64,000 nucleotides of DNA from Gracilaria gracilis (lineage: Eukaryota > Rhodophyta > Florideophyceae > Gracilariales > Gracilariaceae). The notes beneath the pieces are model-generated. The model did no database searches. It saw nothing but the letters and a program-made list of their open reading frames with translations, and had not been told where the DNA came from. Shown piece by piece: positions 1 to 10,019 of the stretch. Location of the stretch: NCBI GenBank assembly GCA_030374805.1, contig JARGSG010000081.1, forward strand, positions 124,001 to 188,000, in the 5' to 3' direction. Within the stretch, counting starts at the first letter, position 1. Each line of letters begins with the position of its first letter. A program made the position numbers and the translations under genes.

Positions 1-2420
1 ACACCAACAGGTTGTCGACGTTATTGACGTAGATCTTTTCTCGATCAAGGAAGTCTAGGCCAAGTAGAAATGGGATATCACAATCAATAACGTCGACCGT
101 TAGCTTTATGATGCGTCCTTGCGGTGCGAAAATTCGGATGGGGATCTGGGCAATGCTGTTGAAAATGTTGTCTCCCAAACGGAACAGAATGTTGCTTTTG
201 CTTTTCTTCATTTCGATACCGTACTTGGTGCAATATGCTTTAGCTTGCTTATGACCAATGACAGAGCGTTGTGCGCCAATATCGAGACATCCACCATTAA
301 ATTCCTCATTACAAGAGAATTCCAACTCGTCCTTTGATACCAAAAAGCACGTAAATTTGCGTTTCAAATATCTTCGAAGTTTATGTGCTGTACCTTTTGG
401 AACACTGTGAAGTTTGCGTTTCAGTGCGTCTTTGCGAGTTTGGCCAAAGTCCAAAGGTGAGGTGGAGTTGTTGATGTCAAATTGCGTGTAGCAAGTCTTG
501 AAAGGATCGGGCTGTTCGTCAATGATTTCGTCGGAGTCAGAATCTCCTTCGTCATTAGCCTGTAAGGCATCATCGGGCACATCTTTTGTTTCGAAGAATG
601 TGTTCGGGTCTTCAAAATCTGATTCATCCTCACTACCATCCTGGGTTTGGGTGCAAAGCTCGTACAGTACGTGTTTGAGGGCTTTGTTCTGTGAGTTGAA
701 TTTACCAGAACGTTGAAGATGTTGTACCTTACGGGAGGCGACTGTGGCGAGATCCTGGGGGTTCTTACAATTTCTGATTACGTGACCTTCTTCACCACAT
801 CCAAAGCAAATTACATTCTTGCGGAAGCGATTGTTGTTTCGATAGTTCTTTCGATTATGCTTGTATCGACCGTAACGAGCGGGAGGGCCAGAATTGTAAT
901 TTGTGTCGAACAGTTTGGACTTGGATGAGGAACCAAATGGGTTGGTTTCTTTTCGAGCTATCTTCTCTTCATTCTCACGTTGGATGGCACATTCCAATTG
1001 GGTGTAGAATTCTTGGAAGTTAAGCTGTTCAGTGTCCAAACGTGCAATGGGAAGTGTGGCCTAGGTGTTGCCGACAACGGCCTTACGGAGAAATCCAATA
1101 CGACAGGCTTCAGACTGACAATGAGCAGGACCTTGCGGTGCAAGTTTAGAAATGTCAGCTTCAAGTGTTTCCAAAGCCTTGGTACTGCTGCCTTCGTTTT
1201 TATCGTAACTTTCAAAACGGATGGCGTTCAATTGGTTTTCAATTCGTTTCTTTCGTGCAGTAGAATTGTATTGGTTTTCCATGAGATCATTTGCCATATC
1301 GAGTGAATCAACACGATCGAATATCTTTTCCAAGAAGAATCTCTTAGCCTTGTCACGAAGGATATGGTGCATAAAGGAAATTTGCCTGTCCGAGGGAACA
1401 TCGTAGTCAGCCAGGGCTAATTTGTATTCCCTAAAGAATTCTTCCCAAGATTCACCAATTGCTCCAGAAAATTTAGAGGACTTATCTTTGAAGCGCATTG
1501 CCACACTGTGTGCTAATTTAGAATAATTAGGCTTCGACTCATTCCGATTAGGAGGGTGGTCTTGAGAATTTTGACGATGAGTTCGAATGTGTATGGTGTT
1601 GACATGCGCCGGTTCTTCAGGAGGGGAATTGGCGGTGGGAGGGATTGTACCAGTAGAAGGGGGGGTCAACAAGGCGGAAAGAAATAGGATTCTCAACAGG
1701 TGTTTGTGCCTGTGGCGAATGAATGCCTTGTGAGTCGTCAAGTAATTTCATAGCTGTATTAATATCTTCATGGTTGATATAAATTGTATGAGCAAGACGA
1801 GGGAGTGTACGGTTTGAATCACTGGACAAATTTCCACCAAGACGATTAATCAGCCTAGCCAAAGAGCTGAATAGACTCAGATTTTGAGTTAATTCGTTCT
1901 GAAATAACTGTTCGGGTGTGAAATCATTGCGAAGTTCTCGAACAATTTGATTTCCGGTGAGGTTTGGAATATCCAGCTGATAGGATCGAATAGCTTCCCA
2001 AAGATTACGCTGCGGTTCATTGTGTATGATCAAATGTTCTCCAAAGAGGTTCGTGTGAATATTGATGGCCCATATTGGGAGATGGGGGGAATTGATGATC
2101 CCGGGGGAGGAAAGGGTGAACGAAGCGGAGGATTGGGGGTAGTACCCGGAGGGAGAGTGGAATGGCGATGAATGGAAACGTTATTCGTAGGCATCGGAGA
2201 ACTAGACGAGTCCGTGTTACGATTGATAGGGATCCTTGCGGAAGCTTCTGGATTGAAAGGCCCCGGGTTTGAAGGTCCGGCGGTTGATCCTGATTGAAGG
2301 TGAGATCCGGTTGGGTTTCGTTCTGCTGCCTGCGGTGAGTTCCTCGTAGAGGCACTTGGGATCCTTGAGCGAAGCACAGGAGGGGTTTGACGGTCAAAAA
2401 CCATATTTAAAATTTTCAAG
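1..2420 (-). mobile_element. LTR-type retroelement fossil, Gag and protease part
   Basis: Read on the minus strand, this is the 5' part of a retroelement that runs off the left edge of the window. In order it holds a proline-rich N-terminal region (about 2030-2420), a Gag-like helical domain (about 1060-2030, with the stretch WEEFFREYKLAL), a CCHC zinc knuckle (CFGCGEEGHVIRNC, about 765-812), and an aspartic-protease-like domain (about 35-330, with LDIGAQRSVIG and the later IPFLLGLDFL). No reverse transcriptase or integrase lies inside the window, so Ty1/Copia and Ty3/Gypsy cannot be told apart by domain order. No pair of long terminal repeats is visible. The element is broken at several places and looks old. 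AT-rich sequence (2420-2700) lies upstream of it and has no visible gene. Confidence 0.72.
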
Positions 2421-2835
2421 TCTTTCCCTAATGGAAAATTAAAACTTCAAAAAAATAATCAAAAAATAAATTATTATACTATGAAATTTTCAAAATATTG
2501 GCTAATCTTAAAATAATAAGCTATAATTTATGTTTTTAATGTTTTATGTATTTTTTGTTAATTTTTGATAAGTTTTATGCTTTTTACTTGGGTTTTTGTG
2601 GTTTTGAAGAAGTTTATATTGATAAAACTAGAATAGATAAAGAAAGTATTGCTAAATGTGTAAAACACTAGTTTACTTTAGCTTATTGACAACACTTCGG
2701 TGGCGGCGGCCTGAGCGGTGGCGGTGCAGATCAATCTTCGTGTTGAATGTTTCCCTACAAGGTCTACACGACCTCTGGTCCACGACGGTCCGGCGCGTGT
2801 AAGCTAGATGCTTACGCCCTTTTTAGATGCACCCT

Positions 2836-3458
2836 TTAAGTAGCCTTAGTGTGGCTGACAGCGCCGCAGTCGCAAGTAAAAATTTTCTTATTTTTCGCTT
2901 TTCGCTTTTGCTTTGCGATTGCCACGCGTTCAATTTGTATCGCGGCGCCGGCGTCGATTGGCTTTATGCCACGTGGGGGCGACAGCAAGGCTGCAGGGGT
3001 ACTGTACGGCGGTGACGGGTGACGTTGCACGGGCAACAATGCCGGGGTGGGACCGGTGTTTCTCGATGCGCCGTGGCACGTGCCTTTGGGGCGTCGTTTG
3101 TGCGGGCGGGGAGGGGGTGGCAACGAGGGTGACTTTCGAAATCCGTCGTCGTCGAGAGACGCGGTGGACCACGCGGGGGTCAATGGGCGAGGCGCCGCGT
3201 CGAAGGGCCCTGGAGAGGTGGGACCGGCGTGCAGTGGTTCGTCAGACGGTGCGGGTGATAACCGTAGCGGGGAGGGTGTAGCAGGGCAGTAGCAATTCGC
3301 CTGAATGTAGGGATCGACTTCAACGGCCTCCAAGTCCAAGACTGCGGGGTACGGGGGGGTCCCCGGAACGGAGGAGTACTCCGAAGAGGAAGACACTGGG
3401 TAGGAAAACGTAGGTTAGTACGTAGTCGTAGCGAGTGGTTTGAGCAGTAAAACTTACT
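2836..3458 (-). CDS. Proline-rich protein of unknown function with an intron-split start codon
   Basis: A 186-codon reading frame on the minus strand encodes a Ser/Pro/Ala-rich, probably disordered protein that begins MSSSSEYSSVPGTPP. It ends in a basic stretch (AIAKQKRKAKNKK) followed by a short FTCDCGA tail. Without splicing the frame opens with GTG. Splicing out 3396-3457 joins an upstream exon ending in A to an exon beginning TG, which makes an ATG exactly at the junction; upstream of it the frame meets a stop with no other ATG. The first exon is therefore 5' untranslated. I recognise no family. GC content is high (about 60%) compared with the AT-rich flank at 2400-2700. The gene lies tail-to-tail with nothing and is followed by the retroelement fossil. 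It is most likely a host gene; an ORF of a mobile element is the alternative. Confidence 0.5.
3396..3457 (-). other. 62-nt spliceosomal intron
   Basis: On the minus strand the donor is CAA|GTAAGT at 3457, the branch-site sequence is TACTAAC (3411-3417), and a pyrimidine-rich tract leads to CAG at 3396-3398. All three signals match the canonical consensus at normal spacing (branch to acceptor about 18 nt). The intron falls between the first and second base of the start codon. Confidence 0.75.
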
Positions 3459-3808
3459 TGAAACTCTTTGTCTTAAAGACAGCAGGCTCGAACGCAGTAA
3501 AAGACACTATAGGTGAACTTGTACTGGGTAGGAGTAGACTGCAGAGTAGGCTCTGTGCGCAGAAATGCGGCTTAATTCGCGAATGTGGCGCAAGATGCGC
3601 AATTGAACTGTTGAATAAATGAAACTTGATGTTGATGATGACTGAGTGTGTGTGCTCGTCAGAAGAGAGTTGCCTCTCTGTCTTTACTTTTATACTACTC
3701 TACGACTACTGCTAGGAAGACAAAGACAGTCTGTCTACGTCTGTGATTCCCGTTGCGGTAATCTCTTGCAAAGTGCCACCCACGCAGTTGGGCTGACGCC
3801 TAATATGG

Positions 3809-5179
3809 CTACACACAGATCATCTGCGTGGCAGCCGCATGACGTCTTCGCGAAGCGAAGCGATGGGTGTGGGCGCGTGACACACGTGGCGGCGCGACGG
3901 CGAGCGCGCGTTGCGCTTCGTCTGCGGCGGCGGCGGGCGGCGACGGCGGCGGCGCGTGTCCCTTCCATCCGCGGAAGCCTTCGTACAGCGGCTCGTTTCG
4001 CAGCGCGGGATGCTCGCCGTCGAACAGCCCGCGCTGCTCCAGGCCGTTGACGGCCTCCACGCGCGCGGCCATCGCCATGGCGTGCGCAGCGTTGCGCGCC
4101 TGCCCGTCCCACAACTTCATGGCCGAGTGCTGCAGCGCGCGCCCGAAGCTGAGCGACAGGTGCCACGGCACGTCGCGCTGCTGCGCCGCCAGCACGTTGA
4201 GCGCGTTGAGGTTTGCCGTCGCCTCTGCTTCGCTCATGCCGCCGGACAGGAACATGATGCCGGCCACCTGCTTGGGCACCACCTTCTTCATCACCTTGAG
4301 CGTCTCCCGCGCTACCATGTCCGCCGTCACCTGTTTTCGCGCTGCGCAGCACACGCCGGGCATGATCATCATGGGCTTCAACAGCGTTAGCTCTAGCGCT
4401 ACTTGCTCTTCCCGCAGCGCTTTGTACACCTCGCCGATCACCGTTTCCGCCACGCTCGCGCTCCTAGGCTGATCATGGTTGCCGTCGATCATGATTTCCG
4501 GCTCCACAATCGGCAGCAGCCCTTCATTCTGTGCGATGCGCGCATACTTTGCCAGTTGCACAGCGTTTGCGTGTACCACGCCGTCAGTGCGCAGTCCCCT
4601 GTGCACGTCAATTCTCAAAGCCGCTCGCCACTTGGCGAACCTCGCGCCCTGTTTGAAGTACGCCGCGCACCGTTCCCCCAGTCCATCCAGCCCGTCCGTC
4701 GTCGTCTTGCCCGCCGAGTCGCGCACCGCTTGCAGCCCGCCGTCCACCTTCACGCCCGCCAGAATGCCCTTCTCGCGCAGCACGTGCACGAACGGCTTGC
4801 CGCTGCTGTCCGACTGGTACAGCGTCTCCTTTTACAGAATCACGCCTGCGTACGCTTGTTCGTTGCCGCGCGCGCAGATCAGCATCTCGCGTAGACTTCT
4901 TCGTGTCTCTTCTGTGTTTGGTATCGAGAGCGTTGCTAGACGCTTTCCTATTGTTCCGGTCGATTCGTCGGCCGCTAGGATGCCTTTTCCGCGCTGCGTT
5001 AGATGCTTTGCGCTTGCCTTGCACTGGATGTACAGGCGTGAAGGGCGACGGTGTTTTAAGAACATTCTGCTGCACGGGGAGGTCGTAAGATAGCCCCTCC
5101 CCTGTCGTTCCTGTACAAGCTCTGGCTGGGGAAAGCTTCCCACGTCCAACGCGGGAGTGACCGCGAACATCGGACGCAT
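3809..5179 (-). pseudogene. FBA: Class I fructose-bisphosphate aldolase with one in-frame stop
   Basis: The minus-strand frame reads as one aldolase: N-terminal [45 protein letters not shown], the Schiff-base region LELTLLKPMMIMPG, and IMFLSGGMSEAEA. Aldolase cleaves fructose-1,6-bisphosphate in glycolysis and the Calvin cycle. A TAA at 4832-4834, in GVIL-stop-KETLYQ where relatives have Phe, interrupts the frame once; the frame is otherwise continuous. Two in-frame ATGs at 5177-5179 and 5063-5065 are possible starts. The leader ([15 protein letters not shown]) resembles a plastid transit peptide. The active-site segment has Leu where Gly is usual (LEGTLLKPN), and the C-terminus lacks the usual Tyr-ending tail and is Ala/Arg-rich instead. 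It could be a recent pseudogene or a gene with a sequencing error. The 5' end is shared with a mobile-element block. Confidence 0.8.
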
Positions 5180-5612
5180 GATTCCGCAGCGCTACGTCGG
5201 CTTGGAGGAAGACCGAACGGCTCTCTCTGGGCGCTTGCAACGGCCTTCTCCTTAGTTCAATTGCTTCTGAATGCGTTTTTCGTTCTATGTATGAGGACTC
5301 CCGTGCACATTTTAATCGAAATAAGACAGCTGCGGTGCGCGACGCGAACGTTGAGGGACTAAGAGCTGCTCTTTGGTCCACGTATGTACATGAATACATC
5401 GCTATGGTAACCAACGGTCCTATTTTGTTGCCATATAACAGCTTTTGTTCGTATAAGAACCAGATCTCAACCCGGAAGGCACAAGAACACAGCTAGCTAA
5501 CCATGGCGTCTTTTTCTTCTTCCGATATTTCCAGACGCGCAATTCGATCTCCGAAGAACAAACGGCCGTTTCGCTTGCTGGATGAAGATGACGGCATTGA
5601 CTTGGTGACCTC
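5020..5612. repeat. Shared head block, copy A (aldolase 5' end plus recombinase leader)
   Basis: About 590 bp from the aldolase leader codons (around 5020) to the first 36 codons of the recombinase (to about 5612) is nearly identical to 14140-14733 (reversed), and its inner part matches 16665-17275. It separates two divergent coding starts, the aldolase on the minus strand and the recombinase (ATG 5503) on the plus strand, so it would include any promoter for either. The homology with copy B runs about 45 bp into the aldolase leader codons and then stops. Confidence 0.85.
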
Positions 5613-7109
5613 GAAGAAGAAGAAACGGAGAGCATCAAAAGATGGGGGGCCCGCTTCATCAAGTGACGTTCAAGATGTCGTCCAGAGCCGTTCTTTTTCC
5701 GAGAGCATTGAGACTTATGCAAGGAAGCGTTGGGCTCGGGATCTGGAGGCGTTGGAAACAAAACATCCGAACTTTTTTGTCAGTCGCGAAGCAGCTCTCA
5801 ACGTGAGAACCAGGCTGGAGCCGGGGGTGTGCGCTTATAAGGGGCTTGGTGCAACAATTCATAACTGCCTTGGTCTCCGAAGAGTGTACTTTACATACTA
5901 CAGGCCTAGGATATAAGGCAAGCGAGGCAACGCCGAACTCTATCACACTATTACGGCTGTTTCCCAGTATCTGAGATGGGCCATATCGTCTTCTTTTGCT
6001 CGCAGGGATGACGTATGGAGGGAACGTACACTTTACGAGAGTGTGGCGCATCGAAGAGTTCTGATCCCCTTCACTGACTACTTCAGTTCCCGTTGCTCTC
6101 CTGATACAACAAAACTTAAGGCTACATGCTTGAGTAGAGTATGCACTACAGGTATCATTTACGTTGAAGACGAGACGCTAAGGGCTAAGCTGATCGTCAT
6201 GTCCGTCATACTTCGCAACATTGCCAGCGCGGCCAGATGTGCGCAAAGAGCTCGGTGCCAGATAAAGAAACGAATCCGAAGGGGGATCTCGAGAGTGATT
6301 CGACCCTCTGCCTACATATGCTGTCTTCAGAGAACTCATATCACTCTGAACCATCTCATGGGGAAGTATTGGAGACAGAGAGAACAGGTTGAGAGCTCAG
6401 TGCGCTTTGACCAAAATTTCCTTTGTTGGCGAATGGTGCATGAACTTTACCGGATTTCTCATGCTAGTCTCTGGTGGACAGCGCCCCCAAGTGTTTAGTC
6501 AGTTGCAGGTACCGACCACACAGGATCTTCGGAGAAAAACGGTTTCACGAAAGCCAGAGTTTATCGAATTGCAAACGCTGAGGGAAAAGAGACCTCGCCA
6601 CTCATCTTTGCCTCACCTCGTCCTCCCTCCGTCCACTATTCCGTTCTTGAGGTTTCACATCGACGTGGTAAGGCTAATAATCAAACATGCCACGAAGAAG
6701 CAAGAAGCATGGAGAAGTTCTATCAGCTCCTCTTCTATTGGATCCTTTTTCTGGAAAAGGGCTCAAACCTGCTTAGGTGACGAAGGTCCTTCAAAAGTTT
6801 CTTTCACATCTAGACCCCCGACTTGCCTCTACGACGACAATGAATCTAAGGACCAGCTACGCCTCGATGATGATGGTACTTTACCGGCGGAAGAGGGTAT
6901 TTCCGAGTCTTTCTGAGAATCAGTTCCTATCAAAGCTGGCGCAGCAGATGAACACGTCCGTCGAGCAGCTTCGGCGGACGTACATAGTTGATGATAAGCC
7001 CAGCAGCCGAGATGTCAAGAAGCTGATGTGGTTCTGGAACAAATGTATAGGACTAAGTCTCAGTAACGAACAAAGGACGAGAATCCAGTACGGCCTAACG
7101 TTCAAGTAA
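5503..7109 (+). pseudogene. Tyrosine recombinase, catalytic lineage (copy A, broken)
   Basis: The gene starts with MASFSSSDISRR at 5503 and ends with IQYGLTFK at 7109. A basic, disordered N-terminus with possible nuclear localisation signal (KKKKRR) is followed by a core-binding-like helical part and a C-terminal catalytic-like domain. Box I is FLMLVSGGQRPQVFSQL (Arg present), a Lys sits in LREKRPRH, box II is MNLRTSYASMM (Leu-Arg present, Met where His is usual), and the last segment is QQMNTSVEQLRRTYIV, whose Tyr aligns with the nucleophile. Several in-frame stops and frame changes interrupt it (a stop after YYRPRI near 5914, frame changes near 6410 and 6720, a TAG near 6777). Assignment as a tyrosine recombinase is by motif order, not by a database search. 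Confidence 0.65.
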
Positions 7110-7554
7110 AACGCGTAAGAAATCAAAGCCGTTTAGCCAAATGAGCTTTCCAAGTTCTCGAAGCAGTACACGATGTCAACGAAAAGGACAGCGGATTGAA
7201 TGCCGGTTAAGCTCTGCCGCGTGGGGAAGCTGAGACAGAGAGACTGCGGACTGGGCTTTGTCGCACGCTGAGCACTATCGTTGCTAACTTTGAATAAACG
7301 CATCTTCTTCAAACAGGTTTGTAAATATTTCTCTCTCTCATACGGGCGCGGTAGTCTAATTCCTACTTCACGCGGCGCGTTTCTGTTGGAAGAAACGCTC
7401 TCTCACCAGAAACCTGAGCACTTTGTAAATATCTACACCTCCGGAGTAGCACCGTTCGAAAAGCTTGATCTTGAAATAAGACAACTGTTTATTCGAATCA
7501 ACTTCTACATCTTATGCACAGTCAAAATTGGTTTCCGTTCAGGACTTTAGAAGG

Positions 7555-8943
7555 CTAGTCAGCAGGTTCTGTGTAATAGTATGGCTTGCTTCTTGTCACC
7601 TGCCTATCGCAATCGGAAACGTCTTCTGCTAAAACTACACCAGCATGCTTTTCACTTAGATCGGCTTTCCCCACACTCTCGTATATACAGATGATCTTCC
7701 TTAGCGCTCTCGACGCTTGAAAGCGGAAGAGATCAACCTCCAAGTCAAGTTTAATTTCTTCTATCACAAACGTTTCTATCCCCTCTATGACACGGTCAAT
7801 TATCTCCTTCAGTGGCTGCCGCAGCATAAACAATTTGATTCTCTCCCTTTGCCGTCCAAAGCTCCGCTTCCGCCCATATCTTCTATAAGCAGCTCTTGCT
7901 CCGTCAATGACAGCCGAGTGTGCGATAGACAAGGCTGTCTCCAAACAGTTAGAAGCGTTTACTTCCGATAACTCAGTCAGCAGATTCGAGGGCTCAAAGC
8001 TCACGACCTCTTTTTTTTCATGATCTGTGCGTAGTTGAATTCGCTCCTCAATTAAGGAAGGAAAGCTAGAAGGCTTGTTCTGCTGTTTTGATAGAAACGC
8101 ACATCGGAGAATGTACTCAGATATAGCACACATGTGAAACACAGTTTCTTGCATTCTCGCGTGTGTGTCCTGTTCAAACCACTCCTTCATTGACTTCTTG
8201 CTGCTAACAGACGGGCTGAAGATGGCAACTACGTTCTGACTTTGTGGTATCCTTCGCATCTTCTAGTTTCTAATAGTCATATGTCTCCCGAAGACGGTTT
8301 TCAGGCCCCAATAAACCAAAGAGGAGGAAGGGTATCGCCTCATCGCCTCGAAAATTATGTTCGCTGCATTGCCAGAGGGTAGTTTCGCCGCAAGAGCGCA
8401 CACGTTCTCCCAGAAGCGCACCTCACTCTTCCAGTACGTGCATCCGTTAACGATAATGCGAAACGTTTGATTCGCGTGCACTCTTCGTGCAAATCCCCTC
8501 GCACTCACGCCCTTGTAGCTGTCGTCCTCCTTCCTGGGTTCCAAACCATATCCTACGAACCTATGCTGTTTATCCATCTCACACCTTGCCCAGTGCAAGA
8601 CGTCTGGAATAGAACCTTGCAGAACAACCTCAGGTGTCGAATTATCGCAATGCTCGTCGTCGAATGTGTTGGAGGAGGTCGTCTCTTTCTCATCACTTCC
8701 AGGAGAACAAAATCCTGCAGTAGGTTGGGCCCCCTTCGGAGCTCCTGCTGAATCTGATGCACTCCGGGAGTTCGTCCCAATTCGCTTTCCTTTCCTAATT
8801 ACCATCTTCTTCGCCTTGATCCCGCGAGCCCGTTTAAACTGGCTCTTGTTCGCGGAAAAAGCCCTAGTATCCACATGACGCGAAAAAGAACCAACGCCTG
8901 ATACCATTATTGTGTGTGGGGATCTCGAAAGTACGCACTTCAT
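7555..8943 (-). pseudogene. Partner protein of the recombinase element (copy A)
   Basis: About 460 codons on the minus strand from ATG 8943 (or 8907, MVSGVGSFSR) to 7555. A basic N-terminus (RKGKRIGTNSR) leads to an acidic linker, a conserved central domain (PEVVLQGSIPDVLHW, YWKSEVRFWENVCALAAKL, ANIIFEAMRRYPSSSLVYWGLK), a basic RRYGRKRSFGRQRERIKL segment and a C-terminus ending SKPYYYTEP. An in-frame TAG at 8263-8265 follows MTIRN; the diverged copy at 31.2-32.5 kb has Glu there, so the protein was once continuous. Copy C carries the same TAG, so it predates their duplication. I recognise no family. Strong similarity to the diverged copy shows past selection, so this is a real component of the element, perhaps DNA-binding. 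Confidence 0.6.
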
Positions 8944-9365
8944 CTACTCCAAACGCTTCCCGAGCCCATCAACACTTTGTCCTCACTGAGAACAGGGCGC
9001 CTAGGCGGGCGAATTGACTGCGATCTCCAGCGACTGTTTGAAGGCATTGCCGCACGGCTGCAACGCCCCCATGGTTCGAGCTTCGAACGAGACCTGTCGT
9101 GCTACAATTGAAGCCAAGCAGATACCTTCGGTAGGAACAACAACGATTAGAGAATGTATGAAGTTCATAAATTCATACTATGAACTGTGCGCCGGGATTC
9201 CGTAAGCTGTACACGTAACACCACCGAGGCACCACCGTTCCTGAACAGTTCCCTAATACTTCTTGCTGTCAGAAAACAGCTACCTTTCCACTTTGAAATT
9301 TCGAAATCCATTGCAATGAAGGATATAACAGCTTTGGACTCGAAAATTAGATTTAATTAGAGCCT

Positions 9366-9500
9366 GTGTGTGAGACGATTGTGTGCGTGTGCGTGGCGCG
9401 CGTATGTGGCGCGCGTGTGTGGCGCGCGTATGTAGCGCGCGTATGTGGCGCGCGTGTGTGGCGCGCGTGCGTTGGAGGCGTTCGTGCGTGTGTGTGCGCG
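9366..9500. repeat. GT/GC-rich simple and short tandem repeat
   Basis: The stretch is built of GTGTG and GGCGCGCGT(A/G)TGT units of about 14-15 bp, repeated five to six times between 9395 and 9475. It is low-complexity and translates as repeated VARVCGAR, which is not evidence for a gene. Confidence 0.8.
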
Positions 9501-9542
9501 TATGTGTGCGCCAACCGCAGCTTGAGCAAAGAAGACAGTCAG

Positions 9543-10010
9543 ATGGCGATTATCGGCTCAAATGCGAAGGCGGATTTAATAGAAAGACTGAAGCGACAGA
9601 GTGGTATGATCTTCATGGAGGCCAAGCGTGCGCAGGAGGCAGCAAAAATCGCCACCGAGGTTCTCATCTGGCTTATCGGGACGATACTGATTCTCGGATG
9701 AACCGAGTTCATGGCTGTGTTGCGAAACCCGCCGTTTCTGATGCTGACGATTATTGTTGTACCAATCGTGTACGGTTACATATTGGACCCTCCCACGCAC
9801 CTGACCCCCGCATTGATGGTTACTCTGAGTCCATTGGCAGATCCAGCGAACGAATATCTAGATCCGGCCACGAGTGCTCCGGCCACGAGTGCTCCGGCCA
9901 CCGAGAACGCACCGGGACTCGAAGCGATGTCCGAATCTGCGTCCAGCGAGAGCACGGCGATTTCAGCGAGCCACACGGAGGGCGCAGCGGGAGTAGCAAA
10001 CGCGATCTGA
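9543..10010 (+). CDS. Possible small membrane protein with an in-frame stop
   Basis: From ATG 9543 a 52-codon frame encodes a charged helix (KADLIERLKRQSG) and a hydrophobic segment (VLIWLIGTILILG) before TGA at 9699-9701. The same frame continues from ATG 9711 with a second hydrophobic segment (LMLTIIVVPIVYGYI) and a Pro/Ser/Ala-rich tail that contains a 15-bp duplication giving ATSAPATSAPAT, ending at 10010. It may be one two-helix protein with a premature stop or two unrelated short frames. No family recognised. Confidence 0.25.
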
Positions 10011-10019
10011 TAAGGATGG

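Larger units (their letters stand above)
5060..9045. mobile_element. Two-gene tyrosine-recombinase element, copy A (Crypton-like)
   Basis: Boundaries come from comparison with copy C (16660-20530): homology begins near the CTGTCGTTC at about 5100 (further left in copy B) and ends at about 9045, where both copies diverge after a GGCATT. Inside are a recombinase gene (plus) and a partner gene (minus) that converge on a ~450-bp spacer. No terminal inverted repeats and no reverse transcriptase are visible, which fits a Crypton-type DNA element moved by a tyrosine recombinase. DIRS-type retroelements also use such recombinases but carry RT. Classification rests on the recombinase motifs only. Confidence 0.65.

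Noticed and set aside
4608-5414. 268-codon minus-strand frame overlapping the aldolase
   Set aside because: It is an Arg-rich shadow of the aldolase frame; only the aldolase frame is conserved.
5060-9045. Classification of the recombinase element as a DIRS-type retroelement
   Set aside because: No reverse transcriptase, RNase H or split repeats are seen in any of the copies.
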